From assembly GCA_023381255.1 (NCBI GenBank), contig JAMCTX010000010.1, forward strand, positions 1 through 64,000: a stretch of 64,000 nt of DNA, written 5' to 3'. The number at the start of each line of letters is the position of its first letter. Position 1 is the stretch's first letter. This DNA is from Nitrososphaerota archaeon (lineage in GTDB: Archaea; Thermoproteota; Nitrososphaeria; Conexivisphaerales; UBA164). Positions 19,667 through 30,116 of the stretch are shown in pieces. The notes below the pieces were generated by a model, which was not told where the DNA came from, searched no databases, and saw nothing but the letters and a program-made list of their open reading frames with translations. The position numbers and the translations under genes are program-made.

Positions 19667-21022
19667 TTAAATTATTTCAAGCTCTGCCGAAAGGGCGTCT
19701 ATCTTTTCCAGGTATGCCTTCGCTAGCAAATCTGTGTTTACAGCCCTGTAAACATTATCTGATTCCTTTTCTATCGATCCTGAATTCAGCAGGTCCTCGT
19801 ATGCTTTTACAACGTCCTCATGCGATACGTTATAAAGCTGCATGACCTTTATTGATTCATTTGAATTAAGGTCTGCCCCAATAACTGATACAGCAGCGGA
19901 ATAGGAATTGACGGATTTTAATAATTTTGAATTAGAAAACTTTGATATGAAGTCCGGCATAGTTGCGTCGTATATTGACTTGGCCAATTCTGGCACTATG
20001 CACATATTTTCAGCATCGCTGCCAGATATTTGCACCCTTGAGAGCATGACAAGATAGCTGGCAGTGAGCTCATACAGAGTGCCGTAGATTTTTTCCGACA
20101 TTGTTTTTCCCCCAAGTATTGAATCAGCAAAGAGGCTCAGCTCAACAGGCAGCTGCGAATTTATTAATTCATAACACTTTTTTGAGTTGACCAGTGGGCA
20201 CGGCGTGTGAGCTATCCTAGGCGTTCCTTCTCTGAGTACAGGAATACATACAGGATAATTCTGGTATACACTTCCCTTCATTGCAGCCCAGATTGATAGA
20301 AAAGAAGTTGCTGGGTCATGCCTGTCAAGCCACAGGCCCACGGTGGACTGTTTTTGGAGGAAGGTTTCCTGTGCAAGTTTCTGGGAAAGCTCAATTCCGG
20401 GCTGAGTGCAGGAATATATATATAGTGTGTGGTTGTTCCCCGGCATAATTTCAGATAAAAATACTAACCCAAGGTCTTCAAGTACGTTAATGAACCTTTC
20501 CCTTATATATGTGGTCTTTTTTCCAGGCTCAATCCTGTCCACAACGATTCTTCCTGAAGCATAAATCTTTAAAAGCGTGCTTTCAACGAGTTTCGCATCA
20601 ACTGCATTGAAAAGCCCACTGATAGCAGACCTGAGTGCTCCGGGCTCTATATTTTGCAGTTTGAGGTAATCTGCATAAGTTTTTTCAAATATTGGAGTTT
20701 CAGGTGCAGCGCCTATTGACCTCCTAAGCAGCGTTTCCGCGCTCCTGACATCAACTGATGTAACGCTGCCATAAAATTTGGCTGTATTAATGCCATATCT
20801 TACAATAAAGAGCTTGCTGTTGCACTGAATAGTGTCAGCAGAATCATCGAATTCTCCAGCAATATCAATGATAAAGTTAAACGTGTTGCCACTTTTATCC
20901 GTGCCTTGCAGATCAACATTCCTCTGGCATGCTTCAACCCCTGATTTGACATCCATTCCATAGTGTCTTAACAAATCTGATAAATAGGCTGTTAGCTCCC
21001 CCCTCAATCCCTGCTCAGTCAA
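19667..21022 (-). CDS. Hypothetical protein, 451 aa
   Basis: Long ORF, plausible operon member downstream of XDH-like gene; no recognised family. Confidence 0.75.
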   Translation of the reverse strand: MTEQGLRGELTAYLSDLLRHYGMDVKSGVEACQRNVDLQGTDKSGNTFNFIIDIAGEFDDSADTIQCNSKLFIVRYGINTAKFYGSVTSVDVRSAETLLRRSIGAAPETPIFEKTYADYLKLQNIEPGALRSAISGLFNAVDAKLVESTLLKIYASGRIVVDRIEPGKKTTYIRERFINVLEDLGLVFLSEIMPGNNHTLYIYSCTQPGIELSQKLAQETFLQKQSTVGLWLDRHDPATSFLSIWAAMKGSVYQNYPVCIPVLREGTPRIAHTPCPLVNSKKCYELINSQLPVELSLFADSILGGKTMSEKIYGTLYELTASYLVMLSRVQISGSDAENMCIVPELAKSIYDATMPDFISKFSNSKLLKSVNSYSAAVSVIGADLNSNESIKVMQLYNVSHEDVVKAYEDLLNSGSIEKESDNVYRAVNTDLLAKAYLEKIDALSAELEII

Positions 21023-21052
21023 CGCAAAATAAACACTAACCGTAATTTAAAA

Positions 21053-23314
21053 CTACTTCTGTATTTCTGAATATATGTTTGAAAGAACTTCCTCCGGTTT
21101 CAGTGGCAATTTTCTTATCCTGATGCCTGTTGCCTTCTTTATGGAATTTGCTATTGCGGTAGCCACAGGAACAAGACCAATTTCTCCCACACCTTTTGCC
21201 CCGAATGGTCCCAGAGGTTCTTCATAATCCACAAATTCAACCTCCATTTTTGGCACATCGGTTACGGTTGGAACAATGTATGTTGTGTAATTCAGGTTCT
21301 GGGGTATTCCGTTCCTGTAGACCAGTTCCTCCGTTAATGCATAACCAAGCCCCTGCACCATTGCCCCTTCTACCTGGGTTTGGGCTATAACAGGGTTGAT
21401 CAGCCTGCCTGCATCAACAAACGCGATGGCACGATCCACGCTAATCTTTCCCAGAAGCTGGTCAACAGTTGTTTCTACCATTAAAAGCGCGAAGCTGTTG
21501 AAGAAACGTGGGGCCTCCCTCATTCCCTTAACAGGCCTGTCAACCTTGGGGGCATAATATGTTTTCTCAAATCTGGCTGTGCCTTTCCTTTTCCTTGCAA
21601 GCGCTGCAGCCTCAAACAGTGAAATTGATTCACCTTCAAACGAAAATTCCCCTTGGCTGTAGCTTACCGATTCTGGAGCCGCACCAAATTTATCCGCTGC
21701 AACAAGCTTAAGATAAGCAAGTGCTTCCTCGCAGGCCAGTTCAATGGCTTTCCCCGACGTTACCGTGCTTCTGGATGCGTTTGAAGAACCAGAATCTGGT
21801 GAATATAACGTGTCTGCATTGACAAATTTTACATAAGACGGGTCTATTTGCAGCTTTTCAGCTGCTATCTGGGCGTGACCGGTGTTGATGCCCTGCCCAT
21901 AATCTGTGTTGGAGAAATAAACTACAACCTTCCCTTCGTCAAATATTTCTACAGCTGCTGAAGACGGGTCCTCCGCGTCCCCCCCGTATGCTACGCCTTT
22001 CATGCCGAGGGATGTTCCGACCCCCTTTTTGATGTACCAAGGCAAGTCCGATTCATCTGCATGCAAGCGCCTTTCCATAGCTGCCTCAATGGCCTTCCTT
22101 ACCCCAGCCATGCGCCTTGCTGTATTGCCCAGAGGGGCTGTTTCCCCGTCATTTAACAGATTGTCAAGTCTGAACCTCAGTGGGTCAATCCCAAGCTCAG
22201 AAGCAAGTTCTTCCATGTTGGACTCAATGGCAAAGTTCCCCTGCGGAGCGCCAAATCCCCTAAAAGCTGAGGAAAGACCGTTGTTGGTGTACATCAGGTA
22301 ACCTTCTAGCTTTACTGCCATAAACCTGTAGGGACCATTGACAGTTTCGACTATTGTGTCAAGAACGTTAGGGCCCCATATTTTATAAGCACCTGTATCA
22401 GCATAAATCCGGGCTTCGTTAAATGTAAGGTGCCCGCTTTTGTCAGCTCCAGTCTTCAGGGTAATTTTGCTGGCATGCCTGTGGGGGCCTGCAATTCCAG
22501 ATTCCTCCCTGCTGTAAAATATTCCAACGGGTCTCTTTGTATAATATGCTAACAAAGCCAGGTGTGCAGGAAATGCGGATTCCTCTTTCCCGCCAAAACT
22601 TCCCCCAGTCGGATAGCTTATTACCCTCACCCTGTTTTCATTTATATTGAGCGCTCTGGCCACTACTTTCCTGTCGCCGTAAGGGTTCTGGCCACCGTAC
22701 ATGATGGTAAGGATGCCCTCATTATCATAATATGCCAGCCCCTCCTCAGGTTCCAAATACATGTGCTTTTGAAACCCTGTTTCATAGGTGTTCTCAACAA
22801 TTGCAGCCGAACTTCTTTCAGCCTCCTCAATGCTGCCCCTCGAAAATATCGCGCTCTCGGCAACGTTCCCTTTTTCATGAACAGCTGATTTTTCTTTTAC
22901 GCTTTCTTCTATGCTTCCAACAACAGGCAATTCGCTGTAAGCGAACCGGGTGCTCCTTACAGCTTCTGCGGCAGCTTCAGGCGTCTCGGCTGCAAATATT
23001 GCTACTGGCTCGCCGTAGTACCTGACCCTCTTACTTGCCAGTATTGGAGCATCATCGTAAGGGCCATACACGTTTGCCCCCAGTATGTCCTTGACTGTCA
23101 ACCCTGCCGTCAAACCCGGTAGCTTCAGGGAATCAGTAAGATCAACATTGATTATTTCGGCATGCGGCACGGGGCTCCTAAAAACCGAACCGTAGAGCAT
23201 CCCGCGTATGCTTATGTCTCCGAAGTACTTTAGAATGCCAGAAACCTTTTCGGTTGAATCCAGCCTTGGAATCGACCTGCCTACAGATATTTCCTTTACC
23301 CTAGCTACCTGCAT
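21053..23314 (-). CDS. Xanthine dehydrogenase/aldehyde oxidase-family molybdopterin-binding subunit
   Basis: IPRLDSTEKVSGILKYFGDI, GGSFGGKEE, SAFRGFGAPQG, GAKGVGEIGLVPVATAIANSI. Confidence 0.94.
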   Translation of the reverse strand: MQVARVKEISVGRSIPRLDSTEKVSGILKYFGDISIRGMLYGSVFRSPVPHAEIINVDLTDSLKLPGLTAGLTVKDILGANVYGPYDDAPILASKRVRYYGEPVAIFAAETPEAAAEAVRSTRFAYSELPVVGSIEESVKEKSAVHEKGNVAESAIFSRGSIEEAERSSAAIVENTYETGFQKHMYLEPEEGLAYYDNEGILTIMYGGQNPYGDRKVVARALNINENRVRVISYPTGGSFGGKEESAFPAHLALLAYYTKRPVGIFYSREESGIAGPHRHASKITLKTGADKSGHLTFNEARIYADTGAYKIWGPNVLDTIVETVNGPYRFMAVKLEGYLMYTNNGLSSAFRGFGAPQGNFAIESNMEELASELGIDPLRFRLDNLLNDGETAPLGNTARRMAGVRKAIEAAMERRLHADESDLPWYIKKGVGTSLGMKGVAYGGDAEDPSSAAVEIFDEGKVVVYFSNTDYGQGINTGHAQIAAEKLQIDPSYVKFVNADTLYSPDSGSSNASRSTVTSGKAIELACEEALAYLKLVAADKFGAAPESVSYSQGEFSFEGESISLFEAAALARKRKGTARFEKTYYAPKVDRPVKGMREAPRFFNSFALLMVETTVDQLLGKISVDRAIAFVDAGRLINPVIAQTQVEGAMVQGLGYALTEELVYRNGIPQNLNYTTYIVPTVTDVPKMEVEFVDYEEPLGPFGAKGVGEIGLVPVATAIANSIKKATGIRIRKLPLKPEEVLSNIYSEIQK

Positions 23315-23474
23315 GATGTATTGTTAGCCTGCATCATTTATAAGTTTAAGCGAACAAATTTCACGTTTTTTCATTGCAGAAATGCCATGATTAATGACTC
23401 TTGTGCGCAGCTCCTCCACCAATGCATAGGAGCTTCTGGGGTTGAAATCTGTTTAAAAAAATAAAAGTTAAATT

Positions 23475-25148
23475 TTACTGCTTTTCCGATTTAGCTGAAA
23501 AGATGTCCTTGGTGTCGTCGGCAATATAGCCTTTGGTCAGACCGCCCTTTAGTTCCGGTTGATACTTCGGTATTATCCAGTACTTCATTAATGGCAAATA
23601 CAGTATTCCAGTTATCAAAATTGCTGAGATCCATGCATTCTGGAACACCCAGAGCTGCCCTGGATAAAGCTGTGTTATGGAAACCGGCAGATAAGTGTTA
23701 GGCGGAAACACCAGTATCATAGCTATGGCAAATGAAATTATTGCTGCTGGATTAATGCCCTTCCAGTACCTGAACCTGCCGTGTGACATGTAGTTGTCAG
23801 AAAGCTCAAACTTGAATCTCCTCACCACGGCATAATCAAATATTATTACTCCCTCTACGCCGCCAAGCAGTGCTCCATAAGTGAGCAACCAGTTCTCAAC
23901 GTAACTGAAGGCACTGAAGTAATAAGTCCATGACTGCATCAGCGCAGCTACTACCACGACTATTATCACACCTCTGAACCAGCTGAGCTTTTTCGGGTAT
24001 AAATTGGAGAAATCATAGCCGGGTCCAACTGTGTCAGCATATATGTTCACTATAACCACGCCCAGCAGAAGCAAAAATAGAGCTGTATAGGCCAGCCATG
24101 GCTCAGAAACAGAAAGTGTTGTAAGCACTATTGGATCCCATATAGGGAACTTGAAAACTGCATATGATGCACCTGTGGTTACCAGAGCAAATGCCCCTAT
24201 TGCTGTCATGAGGAATGGCATTGGCAACTGCCCAAACGTCTGAGCAAACTGGTTCTTTGCAAACCTGCTGTAATCTGGCATGCTTAGCGCCATGGTTGCC
24301 CAAAATGCAACGTTTGCATTTATAAGGCCAATCAGTGCGTACCAGAAAGCTGAGCCGCTAACAGTGGTAGGAATTGACAGTATGGATGTCCACTGCCAGC
24401 TCGCCTTGCCCATTATGCTAAAGAACAGTATTAGGAACCCTGCAAACGCTATAAAAGGCACTGACCAGCTTATTATCTTCAGAATTCTCTGCCCGCTGCT
24501 TGGTGGTGATACGTAAAGTATTAACAACCTTGCCAGTATGGTCACTATAAACACAGACCAGAAAAGCAATGGGTTTATTGTCGCAATGAGGAAAGGAAGG
24601 TCCGCAGGAGCTTGCACTGCCAGAGCATAAAGTGTTGCTACCTGATGGGTTGCAATTATATACATTGCACCTATTGCTTCGGTAATTATCCAAGTATCTA
24701 TTCCCCACCATCCGGCCCCTATTATCCCTCTAAGTAAGGAAGGGACCCAGTTTCCATATATGCCCCATCTGCTTCTGGTAAGTGGAGTTTCAGGAATCCC
24801 ATACCTTGCACCGCCGTGGCTTATAATCAGTATGGGTATAAGCACTATAAGGTTGCCGATAAGTACTGCCATAAGCCCCCAGAACCAGTTAAGGCCGAAC
24901 GAATAACCTATTGATACAAGGGCCCAAGATTCAACCTCGATTGACATCCCGAACCATATTGCAAAATAGGTTAATGTGCCCCAGTTCCTGTATTTCACAG
25001 GGGTAGGATGAAAGTCTTCGTTCCACAGGTACTGCTCTTCAGGAAATTTCTTTTCAAGTTCAACATATCCCTTTTCAGCATAAAACTTCGTCACTTTGCG
25101 TCTGTCGACTTCGCTTTGGTCTTTATTTTCTTCAGACATGCGGTACAT
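23475..25148 (-). CDS. NCS1-family nucleobase/allantoin:cation symporter
   Basis: 12-TM protein; NWGTLTYFAIWFGMSIEVESW and RGIIGAGWWGIDTWI motifs. Confidence 0.88.
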   Translation of the reverse strand: MYRMSEENKDQSEVDRRKVTKFYAEKGYVELEKKFPEEQYLWNEDFHPTPVKYRNWGTLTYFAIWFGMSIEVESWALVSIGYSFGLNWFWGLMAVLIGNLIVLIPILIISHGGARYGIPETPLTRSRWGIYGNWVPSLLRGIIGAGWWGIDTWIITEAIGAMYIIATHQVATLYALAVQAPADLPFLIATINPLLFWSVFIVTILARLLILYVSPPSSGQRILKIISWSVPFIAFAGFLILFFSIMGKASWQWTSILSIPTTVSGSAFWYALIGLINANVAFWATMALSMPDYSRFAKNQFAQTFGQLPMPFLMTAIGAFALVTTGASYAVFKFPIWDPIVLTTLSVSEPWLAYTALFLLLLGVVIVNIYADTVGPGYDFSNLYPKKLSWFRGVIIVVVVAALMQSWTYYFSAFSYVENWLLTYGALLGGVEGVIIFDYAVVRRFKFELSDNYMSHGRFRYWKGINPAAIISFAIAMILVFPPNTYLPVSITQLYPGQLWVFQNAWISAILITGILYLPLMKYWIIPKYQPELKGGLTKGYIADDTKDIFSAKSEKQ

Positions 25149-25319
25149 GATAACGCAAATTTCCTGTTAATAAACTTTCCAAACATTGCCATAACACTAT
25201 TTACATTGACCTTTAGAATAACGCATGTTACTCTAAAAACAGATACGGATTTTTGTCAAATCAATTAGCTGAAAACTAAAACACAAAAAGGCTATACGCA
25301 TGTATTTTGTACTTATAGC

Positions 25320-25661
25320 ATGAGCGTAATAGACGTTCAGACGCTAAACCAAAAAGCTGTATCAAAAAACAGGCTAAAATATATGATAACTGTAACCGAT
25401 AGCAGTATTACATTAACCAGAGTGGGCAGGCCCTACTGGATCATTGCGGCGGCTGCAGTGAGTTTTGTTTTAAGTCTGTTTATATTGGGTATAATTTTCC
25501 TGATACTTACTGCTTTTTTCATAATTTATTACTTCATGCAAAAGCAAATATATGAATTTAACAGGCTAACCACAGAAGTCAGGGAAGTTGGCAACAAGCT
25601 GACATTCACCGTCCAACCTAACAGGGTTTACACTTTTACTGAACTGAATACTGGCATTTAG
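25320..25661 (+). CDS. Small membrane protein, hypothetical
   Basis: 113-aa ORF with two central TM helices. Confidence 0.55.
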   Translation: MSVIDVQTLNQKAVSKNRLKYMITVTDSSITLTRVGRPYWIIAAAAVSFVLSLFILGIIFLILTAFFIIYYFMQKQIYEFNRLTTEVREVGNKLTFTVQPNRVYTFTELNTGI

Positions 25662-25682
25662 CACTTTTTATAATAGCTAAAG

Positions 25683-25756
25683 CGGGCCTGGTGGGATTCG
25701 GACCCACGACCTACTGGTTAAGAGCCAGCCACTCTACCTGCCTGAGCTACAGGCCC
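25683..25756 (-). tRNA. tRNA-Lys (CTT)
   Basis: Minus strand GGGCCTGTAGCTCAGG...CTGGCTCTTAACCAG...GGGTCCGAATCCCACCAGGCCCG; acceptor GGGCCTG/CAGGCCC, loop CTCTTAA. Confidence 0.95.
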
Positions 25757-25779
25757 ATTTCTGAGATTAAATTTAGTTT

Positions 25780-26445
25780 TTATAAGCTTTTCTGGATGCC
25801 GTTAACCATTCTTACTATATCTAATAATTCGTTTAAATCGTGGATTATATAATCTGGTTTAACGCTGATTGATTTGCTGTATTCGTCCCTAACTATCAGT
25901 GCAGTGAGTGAACCCCCTTTTTTGCCTGCAATTATATCATACTCCCTGTCTCCAACACTTATGCATGCGTTGGGCGAAAGGCCCATTTTTTCAAATGCCT
26001 TCAGGAATACATCAGGTTCCGGCTTGGAATTTTTCACCTCTTCGCTGCTTACCCAGCAACACACCAGCTGGTTTATCTTAAAATATTCTACAATTTCATT
26101 TATCATGTCCTTTCCCATGCTTGTCGCTATGGACGCCATTATGCCCATTTCTTTTAGTTTTGAAATTGATGAAAACGCGTCAGGGAATACCTTTATTCTT
26201 TTTATATTCTCGATAAAATACTTCTTCCTGGTGCTTTTCATTTTTTCAATGTCATCATTGCTCAAATTATTTATGAATTTTGATGCAATAACTGCAGGAG
26301 AAAGCCCGACGTACTTCCTTATCTCTGAAGGCTTAACGTCAAGCCCAAATTCCCCGAATGTGCTAGACCACGCTATTGTTAAAGTTTCCGCACTATCTAT
26401 AAGAGTGCCATCAAGGTCAAAAGCTATGCCTTTAATCATCGGCAA
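25780..26445 (-). CDS. HAD-family hydrolase (phosphoglycolate phosphatase-like)
   Basis: AFDLDGTLIDSAET, VGDREYDIIAGKK. Confidence 0.9.
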   Translation of the reverse strand: MPMIKGIAFDLDGTLIDSAETLTIAWSSTFGEFGLDVKPSEIRKYVGLSPAVIASKFINNLSNDDIEKMKSTRKKYFIENIKRIKVFPDAFSSISKLKEMGIMASIATSMGKDMINEIVEYFKINQLVCCWVSSEEVKNSKPEPDVFLKAFEKMGLSPNACISVGDREYDIIAGKKGGSLTALIVRDEYSKSISVKPDYIIHDLNELLDIVRMVNGIQKSL

Positions 26446-26537
26446 CCTGTATATATGTTAAAATTTAAACAGTGCGAAAAATTTAACAATTTTATACCTA
26501 AACCTTTTATCCGTGTATAGGTCATCCAAAATGGCGC

Positions 26538-27731
26538 ATGTCACAGGAAAGAAAAAACATAATTTACCTTTTCATTTCAAGGTCACTCAGAAGCTTTGTA
26601 GCTGGCTTCGTAGCTATAGCCATAAGCCTCTATTTCTATGACGTGCTGAAACTTTCACTTATACTGGTGGGCGTGCTTTTCACTGTTGGTGCCTTTGCAA
26701 CTCCTCTGATCTCACTATTTGTTGGAGTTTCTGGAGACAGATATGGCAGGAAATTTATATTGATAGCTGACCTTCTTACCTTGCCAGTTGCGCTTGTGAT
26801 TGTGCTGGTAACCAGAAATTTTTATGCGCTAGCAGCTGCAAGCGCCATAGGGGGTTTCGGAGTTGCGGGAGGGCTTGTGGGGGGAGGGGTAGGAGCATCA
26901 GTCGGCCCCGTTGTAACAACGATGCTCGCGGAAAATACAAGCAATGAGAACAGGACCTTTGTGTATTCCATTAACAGCGTTATCTCCACATTTGCTGGTG
27001 CAGGCGGCGCCCTGCTGGTATCTTTTATCAGCTTTCAGCTCCTGTTTAAAATAGGAATCATAATTTCGCTCCTTTCAGCCCTGATAATCCTGCCTGTCAC
27101 TGAAAAATTTAAAGGCCTCAAAACAACACAGAAAAAAGGCGAAAGCACAATATCGGAAAAGGATAGGAGGTTCATCAAAGCTTTCGCGTACACTGGCCTT
27201 TTCAACGGCCTCTCAATGGGCCTTATAACGCCCTACTATCCAATAATATTTCACGCCTTCTTTCACATGACCACAGCTGATGTGGGGTACTTGATGAGTT
27301 TGGGGGGCATTATTTCAGGTGCTGTGGATATATTTACGCCTGCCCTGACCACCAGAATGGGTTTTCTAAAACTCATTACAAGAACAAGGGTAGTTTCTGC
27401 AACCATGATGCTGCTAATTCCATTTTCTCCAAATTTTATATTTGCCAGCGCACTGTATCTTTTTATGACGCCACTCAGGGCTGTTTCATTGCCTGCCCAA
27501 ACATCCCTTCAAATGTCGCTCATAAGTGAAGGGAGGAGGGCGACATCAAGTGGTCTTAACCAGGCTGCGAGGCTACTGGCTTCAGCCGTGGCCACTTCGG
27601 CAGGTGGCACACTGCTTGCACTTGGTCCTTTGCTTATACCATTTGCCATAGCAGCAAGCTTTACTTATGGAAATACTGCACTGTATTACTATTACTTTGC
27701 AGGCATACCTGAGGCAAACAAGAAACACTAA
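26538..27731 (+). CDS. MFS transporter
   Basis: GVSGDRYGRKFIL signature; 12 TM. Confidence 0.88.
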   Translation: MSQERKNIIYLFISRSLRSFVAGFVAIAISLYFYDVLKLSLILVGVLFTVGAFATPLISLFVGVSGDRYGRKFILIADLLTLPVALVIVLVTRNFYALAAASAIGGFGVAGGLVGGGVGASVGPVVTTMLAENTSNENRTFVYSINSVISTFAGAGGALLVSFISFQLLFKIGIIISLLSALIILPVTEKFKGLKTTQKKGESTISEKDRRFIKAFAYTGLFNGLSMGLITPYYPIIFHAFFHMTTADVGYLMSLGGIISGAVDIFTPALTTRMGFLKLITRTRVVSATMMLLIPFSPNFIFASALYLFMTPLRAVSLPAQTSLQMSLISEGRRATSSGLNQAARLLASAVATSAGGTLLALGPLLIPFAIAASFTYGNTALYYYYFAGIPEANKKH

Positions 27732-28648
27732 ACTTTCCTGTTAAAAAGCTTGAGCATTATTGCCTTTTGCACATGGAGCCTGTTTTCAGCCTGATCAAAT
27801 ACCACTGAATGACTACCATAAAGCACTTCCCTTGTAACTTCCTCTCCATGATGAGCTGGAAGACAATGCATAAAGAGTGAACCCTCTGGTGCTGCCTTCA
27901 TGAGCTGCTGGTTTACCTGATATTTTGGCAGGAAAGTTGCCAATCTCTGCTCCCTTTCCTTTTCCTGGCCCATGCTGGTAAAAACGTCTGTGTAAATTAC
28001 GTCAGCATCGCTTACAGCCGATACAGGGTCTCCAGTGACTTTTACTGAGTTTGCAGAAAGCTCGCTGGCCATGCCAACAACGGCCTTTTTTGGCTCATAT
28101 CCCGGGGGTGATGCTACCACAATGCTTGCGCCTGCAAGAGCACTACCCAGAATTAAAGATGTGCAAACGTTGTTGCTTCCATCGCCGATGAACGTGATTT
28201 TTTTGCCCTTGATGCCCCCAAGCTTTTCCCTGATGGTGTAAAGGTCAGCCATTATCTGGCATGGGTGTTCAAGGTCTGAAAGCGCGTTGATCACTGGCTT
28301 TTCCATGCTCAACGCTAGTTTGACCAGGTCTTCGTGCTTGTACACTCTTGCAACGACCATATCTACGTATCTGTCCAGCGTGCGGCCTGTATCTTCAACC
28401 GGTTCTCCACGCGAAAGCTGGGATGTCGAGGCGTCCATGTAAATTGGGCTTCCCCCCAACTGGTTAACACCAACTTCAAAGCTGACCCTCGTCCTTGTTG
28501 AGGGCTTTTCAAAAAGAAGAAGCACGTTCTTTCCGTTAAGCAAATTGTTAAGCGGGTTTGCCTTCAGCCTGTCGGTCATGGACCATAATTCCTCCATTTC
28601 TTCGCTGCTGAAATCAGTAACAGAAAGGTAATCTGCCATAATTTCCAT
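27728..28648 (-). CDS. argF: Ornithine carbamoyltransferase
   Basis: FEKPSTRTRVSFEVG, HPCQIMADLYTI, FMHCLPAHHGEEV. Confidence 0.96.
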   Translation of the reverse strand: MEIMADYLSVTDFSSEEMEELWSMTDRLKANPLNNLLNGKNVLLLFEKPSTRTRVSFEVGVNQLGGSPIYMDASTSQLSRGEPVEDTGRTLDRYVDMVVARVYKHEDLVKLALSMEKPVINALSDLEHPCQIMADLYTIREKLGGIKGKKITFIGDGSNNVCTSLILGSALAGASIVVASPPGYEPKKAVVGMASELSANSVKVTGDPVSAVSDADVIYTDVFTSMGQEKEREQRLATFLPKYQVNQQLMKAAPEGSLFMHCLPAHHGEEVTREVLYGSHSVVFDQAENRLHVQKAIMLKLFNRKV

Positions 28649-28677
28649 ACTTTTACATAACCATTTTTAAGCTTTGC

Positions 28678-29436
28678 TTGCAGTGCTTGTATATGCGAGG
28701 CATAATAGCAGTTACCACCGATTTCGGAAATAAGGATCATTATAATGGCGTAATTAAGGGCGTAATCCTGAGCATTAACCCGGAAGTTACAATTGTTGAC
28801 CTGGCCTCAGATGCAGATTCTTTCAGCGTAACTGATGCCGCATTTTTGCTCTATGCCTCTGCAAGTTACTTTCCCAGGGAAACCGTATTTCTCACAGTTG
28901 TTGACCCGGGCGTTGGGACTAAAAGGGGGGCTGTAGCTGTACAGTGTTCAAACCATTTTTTTGTAGGACCCGACAATGGTGTGCTGTACCCTGCAGCATC
29001 ACAAGAAGGGATAATAAGAGCTGTCAGGCTGGAGAATAGCAGGGGGACATTTGACGGTAGGGACATCTTTGCTCCTGCTGCAGCTAGAATAAGCCTTGCA
29101 AAAAGCATAAATGGGCTAGGCGAAGACTGCCAGCTAACTGAAAAATTTGAGTTTGGGGATGCAGTTATTGACGACGGTGTTATTAATTCCAAGATAATCC
29201 ACGTTGACAAGTTTGGTGATGCCGTGACCAACATAAAAAGCAAGCAGCTTGAGGGTGTTAATTCAATAAAGTACATGGGCAAAATAATCCCAAGGGCGGT
29301 GGCCTTTTCTGCCTGCAAAGGCATTTGCTTTATTGACGGGAGCAGCGGATTCATTGAAATTGTTGCAGACAGGCATAATGCTTCAGATGAACTCAACCTA
29401 TCTGCCGGTAAAAACCTGAGGCTTGTTTTACAATGA
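28678..29436 (+). CDS. SAM hydroxide adenosyltransferase family (DUF62)
   Basis: AVTTDFGNKDHYNGVIKGVI, VDPGVGTKRGAVAV, FVGPDNGVLYPA. Confidence 0.92.
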   Translation: MQCLYMRGIIAVTTDFGNKDHYNGVIKGVILSINPEVTIVDLASDADSFSVTDAAFLLYASASYFPRETVFLTVVDPGVGTKRGAVAVQCSNHFFVGPDNGVLYPAASQEGIIRAVRLENSRGTFDGRDIFAPAAARISLAKSINGLGEDCQLTEKFEFGDAVIDDGVINSKIIHVDKFGDAVTNIKSKQLEGVNSIKYMGKIIPRAVAFSACKGICFIDGSSGFIEIVADRHNASDELNLSAGKNLRLVLQ

Positions 29437-30116
29437 ACAGCACAAAAAAGATAGAAGGCATGTTCTCAGGCATAACAAAGGTTTACGACGGCCTTAATGA
29501 TATAATGAGCTTTGGGCTTTCACGTATCTGGCGCATGTATGCAAGTAAGGCTGTGCTCTCAGGTAAAAAGGAAGGGTTTACGGTGCTTGACCTTGCTATT
29601 GGCACAGGCTATATGACCGGTAGAATACTCAGGGATTCAAAAAACAGTGTTAACGTTGTTGGATGCGATATAACTAGAGCAATGCTTCTCAGCGCTTCAA
29701 GAAACCTTGGGGACGGCGTGCCGCTTGTGCTGGCTGATGGCAGGTCTCTGCCGTTCAGAAATGGTTCTTTTAACGCCGTGGTCAGCGCCTTTTCACTAAG
29801 GAGCTTCATTGAGGAAGGCGCTGCTGAAATTCTTTCTGAAATAAAAAGAGCCCTAGTCCAGGAAGGAATGGCAGTGTTTGTAGACACTGGTAGGCCGCAG
29901 GGCAATTTTATGAATGCCTTTTTTCATGTTTATATGAACGTGATCAAATTGCTGGGAGGCATTTATGACAGAAAATCATATTACTGGCTTGCAAAAAGCA
30001 TCTGGACGCTGGACCCCAATGAGTTCAAAAAAGCTATGATTAAAGCCGGCTATAGCAGCAAGGCTTACGTCCTGCCATTTGGTGTTCCGTATTTATTTGT
30101 TGGAAAAAAGAAATGA
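29433..30116 (+). CDS. UbiE/MenG-like methyltransferase
   Basis: VYDGLNDIMSFGLSRIWR, VLDLAIGTGYMTGRI. Confidence 0.88.
   Translation: MNSTKKIEGMFSGITKVYDGLNDIMSFGLSRIWRMYASKAVLSGKKEGFTVLDLAIGTGYMTGRILRDSKNSVNVVGCDITRAMLLSASRNLGDGVPLVLADGRSLPFRNGSFNAVVSAFSLRSFIEEGAAEILSEIKRALVQEGMAVFVDTGRPQGNFMNAFFHVYMNVIKLLGGIYDRKSYYWLAKSIWTLDPNEFKKAMIKAGYSSKAYVLPFGVPYLFVGKKK

Noticed and set aside
23421-23447. Small hairpin AGCTCCT-N12-AGGAGCT in the intergenic region before the XDH-like gene, considered as an ncRNA
   Set aside because: A single 7-bp stem with no box motifs or other support; it can arise by chance.
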